DNA of 10,684 nucleotides. Source: Tannerella sp. GTDB taxonomy: Bacteria > Bacteroidota > Bacteroidia > Bacteroidales > Tannerellaceae. A model generated the notes under the pieces. The model ran no database searches. It was not told the DNA's origin and saw only the letters and a program-made list of their open reading frames with translations. The stretch spans positions 1 through 10,684 of the forward strand of contig JAIRXI010000039.1 of NCBI GenBank assembly GCA_031268395.1, in the 5' to 3' direction. Shown here piece by piece: positions 1-5,900 of this stretch (positions are counted from its first letter, which is position 1; every line of letters starts with the position of its first letter). The position numbers and the translations under genes were made by a program.

Positions 1-284
1 ACGATTTCTTCAAACGTGCCGGTATCTTCCTTGTAGTTTTCAGCAATGCGGATATCCCACACGTTGTTGTGTCCGAAGTGAAACGATATGGCATCGGGTC
101 GCGTCGTAACGACTGTGCCCATGCCGCCGTTGCCCAGCAGGGCGCCTTCAAAGAAGTTGACCGCCGGCTTGTTAAGTACAATGGGATACTGCCGCGCCTT
201 TTCGACGGGATCGACCCCTGTTTGTGCAATGAGATTCATCATACATATCCCTTGCAGTAAAATGGCTGTAATAAATCTGTTCAT
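1..284 (-). CDS. Secreted glycoside-hydrolase-like protein, 5' part only
   Basis: The minus frame opens with ATG at 284-282 and stays open to the window edge, giving 94 codons. The protein begins MNRFITAILLQGICMMNLIAQ, a short basic start plus hydrophobic stretch that looks like a Sec signal peptide. There is no proper lipobox, because Ile precedes the Cys. The mature part contains FFEGALLGNGGMGTVVTT and then ISFHFGHNNVWDIR. A GNG(G)xG motif followed by a beta-strand and a Trp-Asp pair resembles the N-terminal beta-sandwich of clan GH-L-type enzymes (GH95/GH65-like or DUF5703-like), which cleave fucose or other glycans outside the cytoplasm. This assignment rests on pattern resemblance only, and the catalytic domain is outside the window. 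The leader (285-344) is AT-rich with no Shine-Dalgarno. I see no convincing promoter in the 60-bp gap after the upstream gene, so co-transcription with it is possible. Confidence 0.62.
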   Translation of the reverse strand, partial: MNRFITAILLQGICMMNLIAQTGVDPVEKARQYPIVLNKPAVNFFEGALLGNGGMGTVVTTRPDAISFHFGHNNVWDIRIAENYKEDTGTFEEI

Positions 285-344
285 CTTTTTGTTTATTTAA
301 TTTATGTAACTCTTCAATGATGATAATCTGTAAATTCAAATAAA

Positions 345-1349
345 TCACGGTTCGGACGTTCCTTTTTTCGCATTTATTTCGGCCTGCAGCCGTTCGATTT
401 CCCGGCGGTGCTGTTCGATCTCCCGCTTTTGGGCCTCAAATTCTTCTTGATGCTGGCGGTCGAGGCTGGCGGCGAGGTCTTCGGTCGTACGCGGCATGGC
501 GAAGGTCGGCTCGTTGCCGAACCGCGGTTCGTCGTCGACGTGCTTCAGGAAAGCGGCTTTGATGACGAACTGCTCGCCGTGCGAGCCTTCGGGCATCCGG
601 ATGTCGTTGCGCAGGTGGGTTGTCATTTGGCGATATACTTCCCTGTTCCCTTCGACGGAGGTGATCACGATCAGGGCAATGCCTACGCCCGGAGGCCATC
701 CACTGACCACCTGCGCGGCATTTTCGCCGGCCGAGTTGTCGATCGTCGCGCGGATAAAGTCCGCATTGATCACCTCTACCTTGACCTCAGCCAGGGCGTC
801 GGTAGGTTCCGCGCGGCCGTGATACCCGCCGTGTTCGCCGGGCAGCATGAAGCCGAGCAGATGAACGTCGTCGGCCGTGAGCACGCCCGCAAAAAACTGT
901 CCGTAGGCCCAGGTCTTCACATTCTCCAGGCAAAGGTCGATGGTGGCCTTGAGCAGCGAGTCGCGCAGTGTGCGGTCGGTGGTCGAGGCGTCGGGCGTGC
1001 GACACTTGTTGATCAGCGCCTGCAGCCGGGAGCGGTTGCCGGCGAGTTGCGTCAGCAGATCGGACGGGATGCTCCAGGCCGGCTGGTGCGACTCGATGAG
1101 GCCGACCAGGTTGTCGATATTGGCGAACCGGTCGTCGATGCCGCCGTGCCACCGCCGGATAACGGCCCGTACCCCGTCCGGGATTTTGCCGCGGCCCCTC
1201 GATCCGCTGCTGCCGAGGGCGAAGGCGAATGTGATGCCGCTTCCGACGGCCGGCAAAATGCCGACGTCCGAAAGGAGAGATAAAAACAGGTTTGCAACGT
1301 CGGAAATCGTACCGGCTGCAAGGATCAAAAATTCCATTAATGTATTCAT
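345..1349 (-). CDS. Conserved hypothetical protein (WxxP-type), C-terminal coiled coil
   Basis: This is a 334-residue protein starting at ATG 1349-1347 after an AT-rich leader without Shine-Dalgarno. I do not recognise a named domain. Residues 1-47 are hydrophobic and Gly/Ala-rich and may form one or two membrane or signal-anchor segments, though Asp at 17 and 28 weakens this. Residues 60-150 are helical-looking and contain AWSIPSDLLTQL (91-102). This resembles the WxxP motif of a family of small Bacteroidales hypothetical proteins also represented at 10234-9960. Residues 190-250 alternate hydrophobic strands in a beta-sandwich-like pattern with a PPGV segment at 219-222. Residues 265-290 carry HVDDEPRFGNEPTFAMP. 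Residues 288-328 are a charged, Gln/Glu/Arg-rich coiled coil. It lies 11 nt downstream of the heptad-repeat frame and 60 bp upstream of the glycoside-hydrolase-like gene, all on one strand. The function is unknown. The opposite-strand open frame across it is a shadow. Confidence 0.72.
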   Translation of the reverse strand: MNTLMEFLILAAGTISDVANLFLSLLSDVGILPAVGSGITFAFALGSSGSRGRGKIPDGVRAVIRRWHGGIDDRFANIDNLVGLIESHQPAWSIPSDLLTQLAGNRSRLQALINKCRTPDASTTDRTLRDSLLKATIDLCLENVKTWAYGQFFAGVLTADDVHLLGFMLPGEHGGYHGRAEPTDALAEVKVEVINADFIRATIDNSAGENAAQVVSGWPPGVGIALIVITSVEGNREVYRQMTTHLRNDIRMPEGSHGEQFVIKAAFLKHVDDEPRFGNEPTFAMPRTTEDLAASLDRQHQEEFEAQKREIEQHRREIERLQAEINAKKGTSEP

Positions 1350-1360
1350 TTTGCTTATAA

Positions 1361-1787
1361 TTAGGTGATTAATATTTGAGCAGGGTTACTTTTCATGTGT
1401 ATGGCCGTAAATCTTACCTTTGAGATGAAGCCCGTTGCCTTTGTGGCAAAGCCCGCCACCTCCGAGGTGAAATTTATCTCCTCCGGGGCGGATTTCATTT
1501 CCTTCGAGGTGAAATTTACTTCCTCCGAAACGGATTTCATTCCCTTCGAAGTAAATTTCATTTCCTCCGAGGTAAAATTTATCTCCTTCGAGACGGATTT
1601 CATCTCCTTCCGGATGAACTTCATCTCCTTTGCAGCGGGCTTCACCTCCTTTGCTGCGGGTTTCACTTTCTCCCTGAACGGATTTTATCTTATATGTGAT
1701 GAAGTTTGTCTTCTTTGAGACGGGCGTCGTTTTTTCGCCGGACGGATTGATTTCCCGCATGTTTTTCTCCAGCTCCGGGAGATTCAT
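1361..1787 (-). pseudogene. Heptad-repeat protein gene with a +1 frameshift
   Basis: Reading from ATG 1787-1785, the frame gives MNLPELEKNMREI, then TPVSKKT NFITYKI KSV, and then loses the heptad pattern. Skipping one base inside the 22-bp repeat unit (1660-1681) restores it: REKV, KPAAKEV, KPAAKEM, KFIRKEM, KSVSKEI, NFTSEEM, and so on to GFATKAT GFISKVR, ending at the stop at 1361-1363. The rebuilt product is about 140 residues with some 14 heptads of form [KN]-[FSP]-x-[SA]-[KE]-x-[MIV]. Without the shift, the 1787 frame continues to 1386 with a different heptad (EGNEIRF-like), so an intact protein in that frame cannot be excluded. It could also start upstream at 1871, reading through the leader hairpin. 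The stop lies 11 nt from the ATG of the 334-residue gene, suggesting one transcript. Whether the shift is real decay, a sequencing error or programmed cannot be decided here. Confidence 0.42.
1408..1723. repeat. Degenerate 21-bp tandem array, about 15 units
   Basis: On the plus strand a CT[TC][TC]G core recurs with exact 21-bp spacing at 1418, 1439, 1460, 1481, 1502, 1523, 1544, 1565, 1586, 1607, 1628 and 1649. One unit (1660-1681) is 22 bp, followed by two more 21-bp units (1682-1702 and 1703-1723). Units are strongly diverged at the two ends and most alike in the middle (1492-1617). The period equals seven codons and also two helical turns. Several frames on both strands are open through it, as expected for a codon-multiple repeat. 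The unit nearest the downstream gene contains TTACCTTTG (1414-1422), the same core as the array at the right end of the window. Confidence 0.88.
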
Positions 1788-1803
1788 GCCAAACGCAGAA
1801 CAG

Positions 1804-1853
1804 GCAAAAACGCAAAGCGGCGAAAAAGCGGACTCGCTTTTTGGCTTTGCGTT
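1804..1853 (-). terminator. Strong nested hairpin with U-run in the leader (attenuator-like)
   Basis: A 10-bp outer stem (1809-1818 with 1844-1853, AACGCAAAGC/GCTTTGCGTT) encloses an 8-bp inner stem (1823-1830 with 1835-1842, AAAAAGCG/CGCTTTTT) with a GACT loop. Read on the minus strand, the stem ends in five T residues (complement of 1806-1810), which is the form of an intrinsic terminator. It sits about 20 nt before the ATG at 1787 and downstream of the promoter at 2079-2109. No gene ends just upstream of it, so attenuation of the following genes is the natural reading. The U-run is short, and the inner stem is AT-rich and symmetric. Confidence 0.5.
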
Positions 1854-1935
1854 CCGAAGAACGGGAGGCATCGCTGTCTGTAGCAGGCCTCCGGATAGTA
1901 TATATGAGTCTAAATACCTGTCATACAGAGATTTG

Positions 1936-1946
1936 CCCCCCCCCCC
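1936..1946. repeat. Poly-C tract (C11)
   Basis: There are eleven consecutive C residues on the plus strand, directly after TTTG (1932-1935). Tracts of this length are prone to slipped-strand length change. On the minus strand it would be a G11 run in the leader of the heptad-repeat transcript. On the plus strand it occupies the spacer between TTTG and TATATTCA (1956-1963), a weak promoter match with a 20-bp spacing. Confidence 0.9.
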
Positions 1947-2078
1947 GCGTTAACATATATTCACGTGCGGGTGAACAGTGGGGGATAAAAACATCATCAA
2001 TCTTGCGATTTGTCCTGTACTCAGTCATAGTAATGTACTTAAATGTTCGTTTTTGGATTTCTTTCTAAAATTCGGAGC

Positions 2079-2109
2079 CAAAGATAATCGTTGTTTTTTA
2101 TATCTGAAA
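2079..2109 (-). promoter_or_regulatory. Bacteroidota-type promoter, minus strand
   Basis: On the minus strand a perfect -7 box TATCTTTG (complement of 2079-2086, consensus TAnnTTTG) is preceded at 19 bp by TTTC (complement of 2106-2109), one base off the -33 consensus TTTG. Spacing is within the usual 19-21 bp. Transcription would begin near 2070 and run through a leader of about 280 nt into the heptad-repeat gene and the 334-residue gene. Confidence 0.55.
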
Positions 2110-2322
2110 CTTTTTTCGAAAAAAAAATGCAACCCGGATGCAGCCGTCAATTTTAACAGTAAGATAAAAGTTTAAGGATCAATATGTCAAAAAAAAGCAT
2201 ATCGCAAAAATGTGTTGTATAACATATTTTCAAACGGGAGACGGAAGGGGGGGATAATCCCGAAAAGTCCATCACTTCCCCTGTTGAAAGTTGAAAGTTG
2301 AAAATTATAAATTGATGTTACG
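2110..2322. other. AT-rich intergenic stretch, no gene seen
   Basis: I see no credible coding frame. The stretch holds long A runs (2119-2129 and 2191-2198), a small dyad TGTTGTATAACA near 2213-2224, a G7 run (2247-2253), and three tandem GTTGAAA copies (2283-2303) of the simple-repeat kind common between Bacteroidales genes. Confidence 0.6.
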
Positions 2323-2525
2323 CATTGCGAGGTACGAAGCAATCGTCAAACCACGCTCGGCGTAGCGTCTTCGCTGCGTCGCTGAAGAAGTAAGGCGCCT
2401 GCCTTACAGCAAGCCCGGAGGCTTGCTTTTAACCCGACGCAGCGAGACGCTACGCCGAGCGTGGGATTGCTTTGGGTTTCCCGCTTCGGCGATTGCTTCC
2501 TGCTTCGTTCCTCGCAGTCGCAATG
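2323..2525. repeat. Nested palindromic repeat element (ATTGCGAGG type)
   Basis: The outer ends are inverted copies of CATTGCGAGG...ACGAAG...GCAATC (2323-2344 against 2491-2525, the right copy with insertions). Inside lies a near-perfect 30/29-bp inverted repeat (2351-2380 against 2436-2464, one bulged base). Its loop holds two further hairpins, TAAGGC/GCCTTA near 2391-2406 and AGCAAGCC/GGCTTGCT at 2408-2427. The end sequence matches a palindromic repeat type seen scattered between genes in many bacterial genomes, including Bacteroidota. There is no transposase gene, so it would be a non-autonomous or REP-like element. Short minus-strand frames across it (for example one with a CEERSRKQ string) are translations of the repeat, not genes. 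Confidence 0.75.
2408..2430 (+). terminator. Intrinsic-terminator-like hairpin inside the repeat element
   Basis: An 8-bp perfect stem AGCAAGCC/GGCTTGCT with a CGGA loop is followed by further T residues on the plus strand. It is part of the palindromic element and has no obvious upstream plus-strand gene, so its role as a terminator is uncertain. Confidence 0.35.
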
Positions 2526-2719
2526 ACGGTGCACGGCACGCTGTCCTGCAATGACGGGCACAGGTATGAAAAACGACATGTTGGTGTGACGGCTTTTTCA
2601 GCACACAGGGTTTTGCCGGTGAGCCGGTGAAAGACAGGCGGATGGACACAGCCCCGGAATACGTCCGCCGTGCCCCCTTTTTCGTTCACCTTCCGTCCCT
2701 GGCCGGGACGAGCCTTCTT
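2526..2719. other. Intergenic stretch, no gene seen
   Basis: The short minus-strand frames here are not supported by any recognisable sequence. A small hairpin CGTCCC/GGGACG (2694-2699 with 2705-2710) lies before the next repeat, and CAATGACGG from the neighbouring element recurs at 2551-2559. Confidence 0.45.
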
Positions 2720-2904
2720 TAACGATGAACGATGAACGATGAACGGGGTTTGTCCGTCAGGGCAGTCATATCCATAGCATACGGCTCTCTACAGGATGGA
2801 ACTCCATACGGAGTTCAACCGCCGGTTTAAGCGCTTTTTCTATGGATATGAACGCCCTGACGGGCAAACCCCGTTCATCGTTCATCATTCATCGTTCATC
2901 GTTA
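2720..2904. repeat. Long inverted repeat built on GATGAAC runs, next to the tamB stop
   Basis: The left arm (2720-2777) and right arm (2840-2904) are reverse complements over about 58 bp. They differ by one extra 9-bp GATGAAC-type unit in the right arm and a few substitutions. Both arms contain tandem GATGAACG units, then GGGGTTTG and a GTCAGGGC block, then ATATCCATAG. The 62-bp centre has its own hairpin AACTCC/GGAGTT (loop ATAC). The right arm begins 1 bp past the tamB stop codon, so in the tamB mRNA it would fold as a very long 3' stem and could serve as terminator or stabiliser. Confidence 0.8.
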
Positions 2905-2905
2905 C

Positions 2906-5900
2906 TTAGGGGATAGCTGCCTTTTTCCGTCGGCGGAAAATCTCGGTGAGGGTGGAGAAATCCTTGTGAAACATGATGCCTGCGCCCTGGCGGTTCATGG
3001 CCTTGTGATAGCGATAGAGATCATTGGCATGATTATACGCTTTCAGGCGGATTTCACCGCCCGGGGTCAACCTGTATTCCAGATCAAATTCGCCGATAAA
3101 GGCATTGGTCTGGATCGAACTGTTTTTGTATCCGAAATTCCCATTAAAGAGCAGGCGGTTGTCGAGCAACTGGCTGGAAAGCAGCATCTCGACTTCCGGA
3201 TTCGTCACGTCGTCCTGTCGCGAACGGATGTTGGTACCGATCTGCACCTTGTCTGTCAGGCTGTTCAGGATGTTGGACAACTGGGCAGAGAGCGCCGATG
3301 AGGCAACCGCACTGAACTCGTCGCTCCGGGAGTCGTTCATCGAATAGTCGGGCGTATAAAATTTGTTGAGCGCCAGCAGATAGACGATTTGCCGTGCCAT
3401 CATGTCTTCCGTGTCGATAAACGACTTCACCTGTCGCGCCAGTTCTCCGGAGGAATTGGGCAGTTCCATGTCGAACGAGATTGAGGGACTTTGCAGGCGG
3501 CCGTTCAGGTTCAGCACGCAGTTGACGGGAACGCTGGTGCGCAGCGTTTCCCTGCTCAGCAACTGGTCGAGGTCTTCGATGTTGGCGGTCAGGAAATAAA
3601 TAGCCCGGAGATTCAGGTTGGCCTCCATCGGGTCGCCGCCGAAATCGATGCGGCTGCCTTCCCGGATCTGGAAATCCTTGCGGATCAGCTGTTGCAGACT
3701 GAAATTGTAGCTGCCGTTCCGGATGGTATAGCTGCCGTGCATGGACGTCACGTCCGTCCGCGAGTCGTATACGATCTGCATGTCGCCGTTGCCGTTTCCC
3801 CGGATCCTGTCGCCGCTCACGGGATCCATCACCAGTCCCAGGCTGGCGTCGGGCGTCGCCTCGATCAGGCAGTTGACGCGAACCCCGGTGCCTTCGTCGC
3901 TGTCTGCGGGAGATACGGCGGCGGCCGCCTGGCGGGTTGTCGTGCCGGGCAGCGGGTCGCGAAACCGGATAAAGTCGTATTCTCCGACCGTGGAACCGTG
4001 CATGAAATTAAATTCCAGATTCGTTTTCGGGTCGCTCCGGAGGACGGCGTCGACCGTCACCAGCTGTTCATTGCCTCTGATCTGTGCATTCCCGCTGCCG
4101 TATACCATGCCGTATATCTGCGGGTTGATCCTTTCCGACGCATCATATACCAGCAGATTCTGCGCCCGGACATCTGCCTGGAACGTGAAGTCTTTCAGGT
4201 AGCTGTGCCGCACGTCGAAACTGATGGTTCCGCTGTTGCCGTTCCTGTCCCGTATCGCAATCTCTGTTCCCCGGATGGAGGCAGGCGTGAGATAAACCGT
4301 ATCGGAAAACGTGTAATCCGTGTTCAGGAAATCGACGCCGATACGTCCTTCGCTCACGAATGCGCTGCCTTCAAAAGACAGCCTGCTGAAAGGCCCGAAC
4401 AGGTGTATGTTCCCGTATGCGCGCCCCCCGATCACTTTCGTAAATCCGTCTACGTAGGGATGCAGCATGGCCAGGTCGAGGTCCCGGGCGGCAAAGTGGA
4501 GCGAAAGCCCCTCTCTGGGGCCGGCCGGGAAGATTAGCCCGTCTACATCCGTCCACGTGCTGTCGTTCCGGTAGATCGTCCCCATCAGCAGAATCCCTTC
4601 CTGGTTATTGTCCCATTCACTGAACAGTTTAAGATCTCCCTGCACCACCTGATTGAAAGAAAAATGCTGCACTTCCAGGTTGGTATTCATGGCGGGCGTT
4701 CCGTAGAGATTGTTCAGGGATACCGTGCCCGTGGCCCGTCCACCGAACTGCAATGCCGGAATATTCAGAATATCGAAGATATGGCTCAGTTCGATGCCGT
4801 TCAGGTTGACGAGAATCGCTTCCTTCGGATTCCCGACCGAGGCCGTGCCGTTGATGCGCAGATACTGTTCGCCTTTCGAGATGTAAAAATTGTCGATCGT
4901 TGTATTGCCGTTCATGACCGTGACCGAGGCCGGCTCCATGTTCCAGACGGAATCCCTGACGACGATCCGGTTGGGTTCAAGCGTGACTTCGGTGCGCAGG
5001 CTCGGCTTGCCGTTCCCGTCCCGGTCGGTGACGAGGAGGGTGGATGCGGTGAATGTCGCCCGGGCAATACTGTCCCGGTTCTTCAGGCTTTCAAGCGACA
5101 GCCATGTCCTGATCCGGTCGTCGGCCGCTTCGGATTCCAGTTGCAGGGTGTTGCGGGCGCCTTTCTTATGGATAAACGTCGTTTTCGCCTGCAGGCGGAT
5201 GCGCCCGTCGGGACTGTCCATCTCCAGAGACCCGTGCTCGAAGGCCGACTTCCCGATCCGGAACCCGGGCAGCGTTGCACGGAAGCGGTATATGCGGCGG
5301 AGGTTGTCGTACCGGGCGGAGATGTACCCCTGTTCGATATTGGCAAACGGCAACTTGAACGCGGAGGCGAGCGCTTCGGTGTTTTCCAGCGTCATGGCCA
5401 GCGAAAAGGCATTGCCGGCCGGCGGTCCGTCTCCTTTCAGCGGCAGCGACGGCAGATACGTTCGCAACGTGTACAGCAGCGACGGCGCCAGCGAAGCAAA
5501 TGAATACGCGCCGCTGATTTCGCCGTTCAGGAAGTCAGACCGGACTGTCAGTCTGCGACCGTTCTCCCCGTTGACCGCGTCGATTTGCAGCGTGTCCAGC
5601 CGGAAAGACTGCCCGGCCGTCTGGAAGGAGAAGTTTTCCATAACGACCTGTCCGGCGAGATTGTCCGGGTGATTTCCGGTAAGATGAGCCGAAAGGTGCA
5701 GAGACATGCGCGGCTGGTCGTATCTGTCGGTAAAAAGCAGTTTGTCCGGACGGAGATCGGCCAGGCCGGCGGAGAACTGCAAAACGGAATGTTCGCCGCT
5801 GTCCCTGACAAAACCTTCCACATGCAAGTTCCCGCTGGGGTCGTCCACGTCGATCCGGCCGTGAAACTCCTGCCGGCTGAAACGGCCTGCAAGCAGGATG

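Noticed and set aside
408..1283. Plus-strand 291-codon open frame opposite the 334-residue gene
   Set aside because: It has no recognisable sequence, and the minus-strand frame has better composition, a coiled coil and a family-like motif.
1395..1718. Plus-strand 107-codon frame rich in Phe and Ser through the left array
   Set aside because: It is the mirror translation of the repeat; the promoter, the downstream gene and the heptad match to the right array all favour the minus strand.
1978..2175. Plus-strand 65-codon frame starting with GTG
   Set aside because: The sequence is AT-rich with no family resemblance, and it overlaps the minus-strand promoter.
2346..2689. Short minus-strand frames of 77-81 codons
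   Set aside because: They translate the palindromic repeat (a CEERSRKQ-type string) and have no independent support.
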